From the NCBI GenBank assembly GCA_920105625.2, contig OV050033.1, positions 89,158,280-89,222,279 of the forward strand: a stretch of DNA of 64,000 nucleotides, in the 5' to 3' direction. The stretch comes from Clusia tigrina (taxonomy: Eukaryota > Arthropoda > Insecta > Diptera > Clusiidae). Shown here one piece after another: positions 1 to 13,700 of this stretch. Each line of letters opens with the position of its first letter. Within the stretch, counting starts at the first letter, position 1. The position numbers and the translations under genes were made by a program. The notes under the pieces were generated by a model. That model was not told the origin of the DNA, searched no databases, and saw only the letters and a program-made list of their open reading frames with translations.

Positions 1-196
1 ACATACAAATGCTTGTAACTTTTTACTGGAGCGCCATAAAGCCTTGAAATTTTGTAACAATAAGGTACTCGAGCCTCTTGTCAATTTAAGATATCGCTCA
101 AAGCTATGCTACCGTTGAGTCCCAAATCAAACACTGATAAAACTTCAAATGGCGCTAACTTCTATACGGTAAGTCCTACACCTATCAAAGTTTGCA
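1..196. repeat. Reference satellite monomer (196 bp)
   Basis: First full unit, phased from ACATACAAATGC to the base before the next copy. In this phase the XhoI-type CTCGAG lies at unit positions 68-73, CTTGAGTCCC at about 114-123, CACTGATAA at 132-140, and the ATCAAAG box at 184-190. The transposon inserted after unit position 136. I do not recognise the family from memory. Confidence 0.9.
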
Positions 197-879
197 ACAT
201 ACAAATGCTTCTAACTTTTTACTGGAGCGTCATAAAACCTTGAAATTTTGTAACAATAAAGTACTCGAGCCTCTTGTCAATTTAAGCTATCGCTCAAAGC
301 TATTCTACCCTTGAGTCCCAAATGAAACACTGATAAAACTTCAAATGGCCCTAACTTCTATACGGTACGTCCTACACCTATCAAAGTTTGCAACATAGAA
401 ATGCTTGTAACTTTTTACTGGAGCGTCATAAAACCTTGAAATTTTGTAACAATAATGTGCTCGAGCCTCTTATAAATTTAAGCTATCGCTCAAAGCTCTG
501 CTACCCTTGAGTCCCAAATCAAACACTGATAAAACTTCAAATGGCATTAATTTCTATACGGTACGTTCAACACCTATCAAAGTTTGCAATATACAAAATA
601 TTGCAGCATACAAATGCTTGTAACTTTTTACTGTAGCGTCACAAAACCTTGAAATTTTGTAACAATAAAGTACTCGAGCCTCTTGCCAATTGAAGCTATC
701 TCTCAAAGCTATGCTACCCTTGAGTCCCAAATAAAACACTAGTAAAACTTCCAATGGCCCTAACTTCTATACGGTACGTCCTACACCTATCAAAGTTTGC
801 AACATAGAAATGCTTGTATACTTTTTACTGGAGCGTCATAAATCTTGAAATTTTGTAACAATAATGTGCTCGAGCCTCT

Positions 880-3800
880 TATAAATTTAAGCTATCGCTC
901 AAAGCTATGCTACCCTTGAGTCCCAAATCAAACACTGATAAAACTTCAAATGGCCCTAACATCTATATGGTACGTCCTACACCTATCAAAGTTTGCAACA
1001 TACAAATGCTTGTAACTTTTTACTGGAGCGTCATAAAACCTTGAAATTTTGTAACAATAAAATACTCGAGCTTCTTGTCAATTTAAGCTTTCGCTCCGCT
1101 ACGCTTAAGTCGCAAATCAAACACTGATAAAACTTCAAATTGCCCTAACTTCTATACGGTACGTCCTACACCAGTCAAAGTTTGCAACATACAAATGCTT
1201 GTAACTTTTTACTGGAGCGCCATAAAGCCTTGAAATTTTGTAACAATAAAGTACTCGAGCCTCTTGTCAATTTAGGCTATCGCTCAAAGCTATGCTACCG
1301 TTGAGTCCCAAATCAAACACTGATAAAACTTCAAATGGCGCTAACTTCTATACGGTATGTCCTACACCTATCAAAGTTTGCAACATACAAATGCTTCTAA
1401 CTTTTTACTGGAGCGTCATAAAACCTTGAAATTTTGTAACAATAATGTGCTCGAGCCTCTTATAAATTTAAGCTATCGCTCAAAGCTATGCTACCCTTGA
1501 GTCCCAAATCAAAAACTGATAAAAGTTCAAATGGCCCTAACTTCAATATGGTACGTCCTACACCTATCAAAGTTTGCAACATACAAATGCTTGTAACTTT
1601 TTACTGGAGCGTCATAAAACCTTGAAATTTTGTAACAATAAAATACTCGAGCCTCTTGTCAATTTAAGCTATCGCTCGGCTACCCTTGAGTCGCAAATCA
1701 AACACTGATAAAACTTCAAATAGCCCTAACTTCTATACGGTACGTCCTACACCAATCAACGTTTGCCACATACAAATGCTTGTAACTTTTTAGTGGAGCG
1801 CCATAAAGCCTTGAAATTTTGTAACAATAAGGTACTCGAGCCTCTTGTTAATTTAAGCTATCGCTCAAAGCTATGCTACCGTTGAGTCCCAAATCAAACA
1901 CTGATAAAACTTCAAATGGCGCTAACTTCTATACGGTACGTCCTACACCTATCAAAGTTTGCAACATAGAAATGCTTGTAACTTTTTACTGGAGCGTCAT
2001 AAAACCTTGAAATTTTGTAACAATAAAGTACTTGAGCCTCTTTTCAATTTAAGCTATCGCTCAAAACTATGCTACCCTTGAGTCCCAATTCAAACACAGA
2101 TACAACTTCAAAGGGCCCTAACTTCTATATAGTACGTCCTACACCTATCAAAGTTTGCAACATTAAATGCTTGTAACTTTTACTGGAGCGTCATAAAACC
2201 TTGAAATTTTGTAACAATAAAGTACTCGAGCCTCTTGTCAATTTAAGCTATCGCTGAAAGCTATGCTACCCTTGAGTCCCAAATCAAACACTGATAAAAC
2301 TTCAAATGGCCCTAACTTCTATACGGTACGTCCTACACCTATCAAAGTTTGCAACATACAAATGCTTGTAATTTTTTAATGAAGCGTCATAAAACCTTGA
2401 AATTTTGTAGCAATAAAATACTCGAGCCTCTTGTCAATTTAAGCTATCGCTCAAAGCTATTCTACCCTTGAGTCCCAAATGAAACACTGATAAAACTTCA
2501 AATGGCCCTAACTTCTATACGGTACGTCCTACACCTATCAAAGTTTGCAACATAGAAATGCTTGTAACTTTTTACTGGAGCGTCATAAAACCTTGAAATT
2601 TTGTAACAATAATGTGCTCGAGCCTCTTATAAATTTAAGCTATCGCTCAAAGCTATGCTACCCTTGAGTCCCAAATCAAACACTGATAAAACTTCAAATG
2701 GCACTAATTTCTATACGGTACGTTCAACACCTATCAAAGTTTGCAATATACAAAAGATTGCAACATACAAATGCTTGTAACTTTTTACTGGAGCGTCACA
2801 AAACCTTGAAATTTTGTAACAATAAAATACTCGAGCTTGTTGTCAATTGAAGCTATCTCTCAAAGCTATGCTACCCTTGAGTCCCAAATCAAACACTGAT
2901 AAAACTTCAAATGGCCCTAACATCTATATGGTACGTCCTACACCTATCAAAGTTTGCAACATACAAATGCTTGTAACTTTTTACTGGAGCGTCATAAAAC
3001 CTTGAAATTTTGTAACAATAAAATACTCGAGCTTCTTGTCAATTTAAGCTTTCGCTCCGCTACGCTTAAGTCGCAAATCAAACACTGATAAAACTTCAAA
3101 TAGCCCTAACTTCTATACGGTACGTCCTACACCAGTCAAAGTTTGCAACATACAAATGCTTGTAACTTTTTACTGGAGTGCCATAAAGCCTTGAAATTTT
3201 GTAACAATAAAGTACTCGAGCCTCTTGTCAATTTAGGCTATCGCTCAAAGCTATGCTACCGTTGAGTCCCAAATCAAACACTGATAAAACTTCAAATGGC
3301 GCTAACTTCTATACGGTACGTCCTACACCTATCAAAGTTTGCAACATACAAATGCTTCTAACTTTTTACTGGAGCGTCATAAAACCTTGAAATTTTGTAA
3401 CAATAATGTGCTCGAGCCTCTTATAAATTTAAGCTATCGCTCAAAGCTATGCTACCCTTGAGTCCCAAATCAAAAACTGATAAAAGTTCAAATGGCCCTA
3501 ACTTCTATATGGTACGTCCTACACCTATCAAAGTTTGCAACATACAAATGCTTGTAACTTTTTACTGGAGCGTCATAAAACCTTGAAATTTTGTAACAAT
3601 AAAATACTCGAGCCTCTTGTCAATTTAAGCTATCGCTCGGCTACCCTTGAGTCGCAAATCAAACACTGATAAAACTTCAAATAGCCCTAACTTCTATACG
3701 GTACGTCCTACACCAATCAACGTTTGCCACATACAAATGCTTGTAACTTTTTAGTGGAGCGCCATAAAGCCTTGAAATTTTGTAACAATAAGGTACTCGA

Positions 3801-4300
3801 GCCTCTTGTCAATTTAAGCTATCGCTCAAAGCTATGCTACCGTTGAGTCCCAAATCAAACACTGATAAAACTTCAAATGGCGCTAACTTCTATACGGTAC
3901 GTCCTACACCTATCAAAGTTTGCAACATACAAGTGCTTCTACCTTTTTACTGGAGCGTCATAAACCTTGAAATTTTGTAACAATAAAGTACTTGAGCCTC
4001 TTTTCAATTTAAGCTATCGCTCAAAACTATGCTACCCTTGAGTCCCAATTCAAACACAGATACAACTTCAAAGGGCCCTAACTTCTATATAGTACGTCCT
4101 ACACCTATCAAAGTTTGCAACATTAAATGCTTGTAACTTTTTACTGGAGCGTCATAAAACCTTGAAATTTTGTAACAATAAAGTACTCGAGCCTCTTGTC
4201 AATTTAAGCTATCGCTCAAAGCTATGCTACCCTTGAGTCCCAAATCAAACACTGATAAAACTTCAAATGGCCCTAACTTCTATACGGTACGTCCTACACC
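880..4300. repeat. Tandem duplication of a 10-monomer block (offset 1,961 bp)
   Basis: Diagnostic variants recur at a fixed spacing. AAGCTTTCGCTCCGC is near 1085 and 3046, ACCAATCAACGTTTGCCAC is at 1751 and 3712, and TACAACTTCAAAGGGCCC is at 2101 and 4061. The offset is 1,960-1,961 bp, ten monomers. Farther upstream the matching variants (ATGGCATTAATTTC at 541, ATGGCACTAATTTC at 2698) are 2,157 bp apart, one monomer more, so a unit was gained or lost inside one copy. Confidence 0.85.
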
Positions 4301-4736
4301 TATCAAAGTTTGCAACATACAAATGCTTGTAATTTTTTACTGAAGCGTCATAAAACCTTGAAATTTTGTAGCAATAAAATACTCGAGCCTCTTGTCAATT
4401 TAAGCTATCGCTCAAAGCTATTCTACCGTTGAGTCCCAAATCAAACACTGATAAAACTTCAAATGGCGCTAACTTCTATACGGTACGTCCTACACCTATC
4501 AAAGTTTGCAACATACAAATGCTTGTAACTTTTTACTGGAGCGTCATAAAACCTTGAAATTTTGTAACAATAATGTGCTCGAGCCTCTTATAAATTTAAG
4601 CTATCGCTCAAAGCTATGCTATCCTTGAGTCCCAAATCAAAAACTGATAAAAGTTCAAATGGCCCTAACTTCTATATGGTACGTCCTACACCTATCAAAG
4701 TTTGCAACATACAAATGCTTGTAACTTTTTACTGGA

Positions 4737-7700
4737 GCGTCATCAAACCTTGAAATTTTGTAACAATAAAATACTCGAGCCTCTTGTCAATTTAAGCTAT
4801 CGCTCTGCTACCCTTGAGTCGCAAATCAAACACTGATAAAACTTCAAATAGCCCTAACTTCTATACGGTACGTCCTACACCAATCAAAGTTTGCAACATA
4901 CAAATGCTTGTAACTTTTTACTGGAGCGCCATAAAGCCTTGAAATTTTGTAACAATAAAGTACTCGGGCCTCTTGTCAATTTAGGCTATCGCTCAAAGCT
5001 ATGCTACCGTTGAGTCCCAAATCAAACACTGATAAAACTTCAAATGGCGCTAACTTCTATACGGTACGTCCTACACCTATCAAAGTTTGCAACATACAAA
5101 TGCTTTTAACTTTTTACTGGAGCGTCATGAAATCTTGAAATTTTGTAACAATAAAGTACTCGAGCCTCTTGTCAATTTAAGCTATCGCTCAAAGCTATGT
5201 TACCCTTGAGTGCCAAATCAAACACTGATAAAACTTCAAATGGCCCTAACTTCTATACGGTACGTCCTACACCTATCAAAGTTTGCAACATACAAATGCT
5301 TGTAACTTTTTACTGAAGCGTCATAAAACCTTGAAATTTTGTAACAATAAAGTACTCGAGCCTCTTGTCAATTTAAGCTATCGCTCAAAGCTATTCTACC
5401 CTTGAGTCGCAAATGAAACATTGATAAAACTTCAAATGGCCCTAACTTCTATACTGTACGTCCTACACCTATCAAAGTTTGCAACATAGAAATGCTTGTA
5501 ACTTTTTACTGGAGCGTCATAAAACCTTGAAATTTTCTAACAATAATGTGCTCGAGCCTCTTAAAAATTTAAGCTATCGCTCAAAGCTATGCTACCCTTG
5601 AGTCCCAAATCAAACACTGATAAAACTTCAAATGGCTCTAATTTCTATACGGTACGTCCAACACCTATCAAAGTTTGCAATATACAAAAGATTGCAACAT
5701 ACAAATGCTTGTAACTTTTTACTGGAGCTTCACAAAACCTTGAAATTTTGTAACAATAAAGTACTCGAGCCTCTTGTCAATTTAAGCTATCGCTCAAAGC
5801 TATGCTACCCTTGAGTCCCAAATGAAACACTGATAAAACTTCAGATGACCCTAACTTCTATACGATACGTCCTCCACCTATCAAAGTTTGCAACTTAGAA
5901 ATGCTTGTAACTTTTTACTGGAGCGTCATAAAACCTTGAAATTTTGTCACAATAATGTGCTCGAGCCTCTTATAAATTTAAGCTATCGCTCAAAGCTATG
6001 CTACCCTTGAGACCCAAATCAAACACTAATAAAACTGCAAATGGCCCTAGCTTCTATATGGTACGTCCTACACCTATCAAAGTTTGCAACATACAAATGC
6101 TTGTAACTTTTTACTGGAGCGTCATAAAACCTTGAAATTTTGTAACAATAAAATACTCGAGCCTCTTGTCAATTTAAGCTATCGCTCTGCTACCCTTGAG
6201 TCGCAAATCAAACACTGATAAAACTTCAAATAGCCCTAACTTCTATACGGTACGTCCTGCACCAATCAAAGTTTGCAACATACAAATGCTTGTAACTTTT
6301 TACTGGAGCGCCATAAAGCCTTGAAATTTTGTAACAATAAAGTACTCGAGCCTCTTGTCAATTTAAGCTATCGCTCAAAGCTATGCTACCGTTGAGTCCC
6401 AAATCAAACACTGATAAAACTTCAAATGGCGCTAACTTCTATACGGTACGTCCTACACCTATCAAAGTTTGCAACATACAAATGCTTGTAACTTTTTACT
6501 GGAGTGTCATAAAGCCTTGAAATTTTGTAACAATAAAGTACTTGAGCCTCTTGTCAATTTAAGCTATCGCTCGAAACTATGCCACCCTTGAGTCCCAATT
6601 CAAACACTGATAAAACTTCAAATGGCCCTAACTTCTATATAGTACGTCCTTTACCTATCAAAGTTTGCAACATACAAATGCTTGTAACTTTTTACTGGAG
6701 CGTCATAAAACCTTGAAATTTTGTAACAATAAAGTACTCGAGCCTCTTGTCAATTTAAGCTATCGCTCAAAGCTATGCTACCCTTGAGTCCCAAATCAAA
6801 CACTGATAAAACTTCAAATGGCCCTAACTTCTATACGGTACGTCCTACACCTATCAAAGTTTGCAACATACAAATGCTTGTAACTTTTTACTGAAGCGTC
6901 ATAAAACCTTGAAATTTTGTAACTATAAAGTACTCGAGCCTCTTGTCAATTTAAGCTATCGCTCAAAGCTATTCTACCCTTGAGTCCCAAATGAAACACA
7001 GATAAAACTTCAAATGGCCCTAACTTCTATACGGTACGTCCTACACCTATCAAAGTTTGCAACATAGAAATGCTTGTAACTTTTTACTGGAGCGTCATAA
7101 AACCTTGAAATTTTGTAACAATAATGTGCTCGAGCCTCTTATAAATTTAAGCTATCGCTCAAAGCTATGCTACCCTTGAGTCCCAAATCAAACACTGATA
7201 AAACTTCAAATGGCACTAATTTCTATACGGTACGTCCAACACCTATCAAAGTTTGCAATATACAAAAGATTGCAACATACAAATGCTTGTAACTTTTTAC
7301 TGGAGCGTCATAAAACCTTGAAATTTTGTAACAATAAAGTACTCGAGCCTCTTGTCAATTTAAGCTATCGCTCAAAGCTATGCTACCCTTGAGTCCCAAA
7401 TCAAACACTGATAAAACTTCAAATGGCCCTAACTTCTATACGGTACGTCCTCCACCTATCAAAGTTTGCTACATAGAAATGCTTGTAACTTTTTACTGGA
7501 GCGTCATAAAACCTTGAAATTTGGTAACAATAATGTGCTCGAGCCTCTTATAAATTTAAGCTATCGCTCAAAGCTATGCTACCCTTGAGTCCCAAATGAA
7601 ACACTGATAAAACTTCAAATGGCCCTAACTTCTATATGGTACGTCCTACACCTATCAAAGTTTGCAACATACAATTGCTTCTAACTTTTTACTGGAGCGT

Positions 7701-10700
7701 CATAAAACCTTGAAATTTTGTAATAATAAAGTACTCGAGCCTCTTGTCAATTTAACCTATCGCTCAAAGCTATGCTACCCTTGAGTCCCAAATCAAACAA
7801 TGATAAAACTTCAAATGGCCGTAACTTCTATACGGTACGTCCTACACCTATCAAAGTTTGCAACATACAAATGCTTCTAACTTTTTACTGGAGCGTCATA
7901 AAACCTTAAAATTTTTTTACAATAAAGTACTTGAGCCTCTTGTCAATTTAAGCGATCGCTCAAAACTATGCTACCCTTGAGTCCCAATTCAAACACTGAT
8001 AAAACTTCAAATGGCCCTAACTTCTATATAGTACGTCCTTCACCTATCAAAGTTTGCAACATACAAATGCTTGTAACTTTTTACTGGAGCGTCATAAAAC
8101 CTTGAAATTTTGTAACAATAAAGTACTCGAGCCTCTTGTCAATTTAAGCTATCGCTCAAAGCTATGCTACCCTTGAGTCCCAAATCAAACACTGATAAAA
8201 CTTAAAATGGCCCTAACTTCTATACGGTACGTCCTACACCTAGCCAAGTTTGCAACATACAAATGCTTGTAACTTTTTACTGAAGCGTCATAAAACCTTG
8301 AAATTTTGTAACAATAAAGTATTCGAGCCTCTTGTCAACTTAAGCTATCGCTCAAAGCTATTCTACCCTTGAGTCCCAAATGAAACACTGATAAAACTTC
8401 AAATGGCCCTAACTTCTATACGGTACGTCCTACACATATCAAAGTTTGCAACATAGAAATGCTTGTAACTTTTTACTGGAGCGTCATCAAACCTTGAAAT
8501 TTTGTAACAATAAAATACTCGAGCCTCTTGTCAATTTAAGCTATCGCTCTGCTACCCTTGAGTCGCAAATCAAACACTGATAAAACTTCAAATAGCCCTA
8601 ACTTCTATACGGTACGTCCTACACCAATCAAAGTTTGCAACATACAAATGCTTGTAACTTTTTACTGGAGCGCCATAAAGCCTTGAAATTTTGTAACAAT
8701 AAAGTACTCGGGCCTCTTGTCAATTTAGGCTATCGCTCAAAGCTATGCTACCGTTGAGTCCCAAATCAAACACTGATAAAACTTCAAATGGCGCTAACTT
8801 CTATACGGTACGTCCTACACCTATCAAAGTTTGCAACATACAAATGCTTCTAACTTTTTACTGGAGCGTCATGAAACCTTGAAATTTTGTAACAATAAAG
8901 TACTCGAGCCTCTTGTCAATTTAAGCTATCGCTCAAAGCTATGTTACCCTTGAGTGCCAAATCAAACACTGATAAAACTTCAAATGGCCCTAACTTCTAT
9001 ACGGTACGTCCTACACCTATCAAAGTTTGCAACATACAAATGCTTGTAACTTTTTACTGAGCGTCATAAAACCTTGAAATTTTGTAACAATAAAGTACTC
9101 GAGCCTCTTGTCAATTTAAGCTATCGCTCAAAGCTATTCTACCCTTGAGTCCCAAATGAAACATTGATAAAACTTCAAATGGCCCTAACTTCTATACTGT
9201 ACGTCCTACACCTATCAAAGTTTGCAACATAGAAATGCTTGTAACTTTTTACTGGAGCGTCATAAAACCTTCAAATTTTCTAACAATAATGTGCTCGAGC
9301 CTCTTAAAAATTTAAGCTATCGCTCAAAGCTATGCTACCCTTGAGTCCCAAATCAAACACTGATAAAACTTCAAATGGCTCTAATTTCTATACGGTACGT
9401 CCAACACCTATCAAAGTTTGCAATATACAAAAGATTGCAACATACAAATGCTTGTAACTTTTTACTGGAGCTTCACAAAACCTTGAAATTTTGTAACAAT
9501 AAAATACTCGAGCCTCTTGTCAATTTAAGCTATCGCTCTGCTACCCTTGAGTCGCAAATCAAACACTGATAAAACTTCAAATAGCCCTAACTTCTATACG
9601 GTACGTCCTGCACCAATCAAAGTTTGCAACATACAAATGCTTGTAACTTTTTACTGGAGCGCCATAAAGCCTTGAAATTTTGTAACAATAAAGTACTCGA
9701 GCCTCTTGTCAATTTAAGCTATCGCTCAAAGCTATGCTACCGTTGAGTCCCAAATCAAACACTGATAAAACTTCAAATGGCGCTAACTTCTATACGGTAC
9801 GTCCTACACCTATCAAAGTTTGCAACATACAAATGCTTGTAACTTTTTACTGGAGTGTCATAAAGCCTTGAAATTTTGTAACAATAAAGTACTTGAGCCT
9901 CTTGTCAATTTAAGCTATCGCTCGAAACTATGCCACCCTTGAGTCCCAATTCAAACACTGATAAAACTTCAAATGGCCCTAACTTCTATATAGTACGTCC
10001 TTTACCTATCAAAGTTTGCAACATACAAATGCTTGTAACTTTTTACTGGAGCGTCATAAAACCTTGAAATTTTGTAACAATAAAGTACTCGAGCCTCTTG
10101 TCAATTTAAGCTATCGCTCAAAGCTATGCTACCCTTGAGTCCCAAATCAAACACTGATAAAACTTCAAATGGCCCTAACTTCTATACGGTACGTCCTACA
10201 CCTATCAAAGTTTGCAACATACAAATGCTTGTAACTTTTTACTGAAGCGTCATAAAACCTTGAAATTTTGTAACTATAAAGTACTCGAGCCTCTTGTCAA
10301 TTTAAGCTATCGCTCAAAGCTATTCTACCCTTGAGTCCCAAATGAAACACAGATAAAACTTCAAATGGCCCTAACTTCTATACGGTACGTCCTACACCTA
10401 TTAAAGTTTGCAACATAGAAATGCTTGTAACTTTTTACTGGAGCGTCATAAAACCTTGAAATTTTGTAACAATAATGTGCTCGAGCCTCTTATAAATTTA
10501 AGCTATCGCTCAAAGCTATGCTACCCTTGAGTCCCAAATCAAACACTGATAAAACTTCAAATGGCACTAATTTCTATACGGTACGTCCAACACCTATCAA
10601 AGTTTGCAATATACAAAAGATTGCAACATAGAAATGCTTGTAACTTTTTACTGGAGCGTCATAAAACCTTGAAATTTGGTAACAATAATGTGCTCGAGCC

Positions 10701-13700
10701 TCTTATAAATTTAAGCTATCGCTCAAAGCTATGCTACCCTTGAGTCCCAAATGAAACACTGATAAAACTTCAAATGGCCCTAACTTCTATACGGTACGTC
10801 CTACACCTATCAAAGTTTGCAACATACAATTGCTTCTAACTTTTTACTGGAGCGTCATAAAACCTTGAAATTTTGTAATAATAAAGTACTCGAGCCTCTT
10901 GTCAATTTAAGCTATCGCTCAAAACTATGCTACCCTTGAGTCCCAATTCAAACACTGATAAAACTTCAAATGGCCCTAACTTCTATATAGTACGTCCTTC
11001 ACCTATCAAAGTTTGCAACATACAAATGCTTGTAACTTTTTACTGGAGCGTCATAAAACCTTGAAATTTTGTAACAATAAAGTACTCGAGCCTCTTGTCA
11101 ATTTAAGCTATCGCTCAAAGCTATGCTACCCTTGAGTCCCAAATCAAACACTGATAAAACTTAAAATGGCCCTAACTTCTATACGGTACGTCCTACACCT
11201 AGCCAAGTTTGCAACATACAAATGCTTGTAACTTTTTACTGAAGCGTCATAAAACCTTGAAATTTTGTAACAATAAAGTATTCGAGCCTCTTGTCAACTT
11301 AAGCTATCGCTCAAAGCTATTCTACCCTTGAGTCCCAAATGAAACACTGATAAAACTTCAAATGGCCCTAACTTCTATACGGTACGTCCTACACTTATCA
11401 AAGTTTGCAACATAGAAATGCTTGTAACTTTTTACTGGAGCGTCATAAAACCTTGAAATTTTGTAACAATAATGTGCTCGAGCCTCTTATAAATTTAAGC
11501 TATCGCTCAAAGCTATGCTACCCTTGAGTCCCAAATAAAACACTGATAAAACTTCAAATGGCACTAATTTCTATACGGTACGTCCAACACCTATCAAAGT
11601 TTGCAATATACAAAAGATTGCAACATACAAATGCTTGTAACTTTTTACTGGAGCGTCACAAAACCTTGAAATTTTGTAACAATAAAGTACTCGAGCCTCT
11701 TGTCAATTTAAGCTATCGCTCAAAGCTAAGCTACCCTCGAGTCCCAAATGAAACACTGATAAAACTTCAGATGGCCCTAGCTTCTATACGGTACGTCCTC
11801 CACCTATCAAAGTTTGCAACATAGAAATGCTTGTAACTTTTTACTGGAGCGTCATAAAACCTTGAAATTTTGTAACAATAATGTGCTCGAGCCTCTTATA
11901 AATCTAAGCTATCGCTCAAAGCTATGCTACCCTTGAGTCCCAACTCAAACACTGATAAAACTTCAAATGGCATTAATTTCTATACGGTACGTCCAACACC
12001 TATCAAAGTTTGCAATATACAAAAGATTGCAACATACAAATGCTTGTAACTTTTTACTGGAGCGTCATAAAACCTTGAAATTTTGTAACAATAAAGTACT
12101 CGAGCCTCTTGTCAATTTAAGATATCGCTCAAAGCTATGCTACCCTTGAGTCCCAAATCAAACACTGATAAAACTTCAAATGGCCCTAACTTTTATACGG
12201 TACGTCCTCCACCTATCAAAGTTTGCAACATAGAAATGCTTGTAACTTTTTACTGGAGCGACATAAAACCTTGAAATTTGGTAACAATAATGTGCTCGAG
12301 CCTCTTATAAATTTAAGTTATCGCTCAAAGCTATGCTACCCTTGAGTCCCAAATGAAACACTGATAAAACTTCAAATGGCCCTAACTTCTATATGGTACG
12401 TCCTACACCTATCAAAGTTTGCAACATACAATTGCTTCTAACTTTTTACTGCAGCGTCATAAAACCTTGAAATTTTGTAACAATAAGTAGTCGAGCCTCT
12501 TGTCAATTTAAGCTATCGCTCAAAGCTATGCTACCCTTGAGTCCCAAATCAAACACTGATAAAACTTCAAATGGCCGTAACTTCTATACGGTACGTCCTA
12601 CACCTATCAAAGTTTGCAACATACAAATGCTTCTAACTTTTTACTGGAGCGTCATAAAACCTTGAAATTTGGTAACAATAATGTGCTCGAGCCTCTTATA
12701 AATTTAAGCTATCGCTCAAAGCTATGCTACCCTTGAGTCCCAAATGAAACACTGATAAAACTTCAAATGGCCCTAACTTCTATATGGTACGTCCTACACC
12801 TATCAAAGTTTGCAACATACAATTGCTTCTAACTTTTTACTGGAGCGTCATAAAACCTTGAAATTTTGTAATAATAAAGTACTCGAGCCTCTTGTCAATT
12901 TAACCTATCGCTCAAAGCTATGCTACCCTTGAGTCCCAAATCAAACAATGATAAAACTTCAAATGGCCGTAACTTCTATACGGTACGTCCTACACCTATC
13001 AAAGTTTGCAACATACAAATGCTTCTAACTTTTTACTGGAGCGTCATAAAACCTTAAAATTTTTTTACAATAAAGTACTTGAGCCTCTTGTCAATTTAAG
13101 CGATCGCTCAAAACTATGCTACCCTTGAGTCCCAATTCAAACACTGATAAAACTTCAAATGGCCCTAACTTCTATATAGTACGTCCTTCACCTATCAAAG
13201 TTTGCAACATACAAATGCTTGTAACTTTTTACTGGAGCGTCATAAAACCTTGAAATTTTGTAACAATAAAGTACTCGAGCCTCTTGTCAATTTAAGCTAT
13301 CGCTCAAAGCTATGCTACCCTTGAGTCCCAAATCAAACACTGATAAAACTTAAAATGGCCCTAACTTCTATACGGTACGTCCTACACCTAGCCAAGTTTG
13401 CAACATACAAATGCTTGTAACTTTTTACTGAAGCGTCATAAAACCTTGAAATTTTGTAACAATAAAGTATTCGAGCCTCTTGTCAACTTAAGCTATCGCT
13501 CAAAGCTATTCTACCCTTGAGTCCCAAATGAAACACTGATAAAACTTCAAATGGCCCTAACTTCTATACGGTACGTCCTACACTTATCAAAGTTTGCAAC
13601 GTAGAAATGCTTGTAACTTTTTACTGGAGCGTCATCAAACCTTGAAATTTTGTAACAATAAAATACTCGAGCCTCTTGTCAATTTAAGCTATCGCTCTGC

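Noticed and set aside
100..135. tRNA-like B box (GTTGAGTCCCAAATC) suggesting a SINE-derived satellite
   Set aside because: The resemblance to GGTTCGANTCC is loose, no A box or cloverleaf can be drawn at the right distance, and most monomers have CCTTGAGTCCC, which fits less well.
1..196. CENP-B box in the monomer
   Set aside because: No sequence close to the TTCG....A..CGGG pattern is present in the consensus, so a centromeric role cannot be argued from this motif.
5632..5814. Recurring 60-88-codon frames beginning MALISIRYVQ (also at 7210, 9375, 10561, 11558, 11967, 14523, 16101, 17294, 17703, 18897 and 31924) as a repeated peptide gene family
   Set aside because: They are satellite monomers read in the one frame left open by the 17-bp insertion. 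They have no start context, domain or codon-position pattern of their own, and the frames end in the next monomer.
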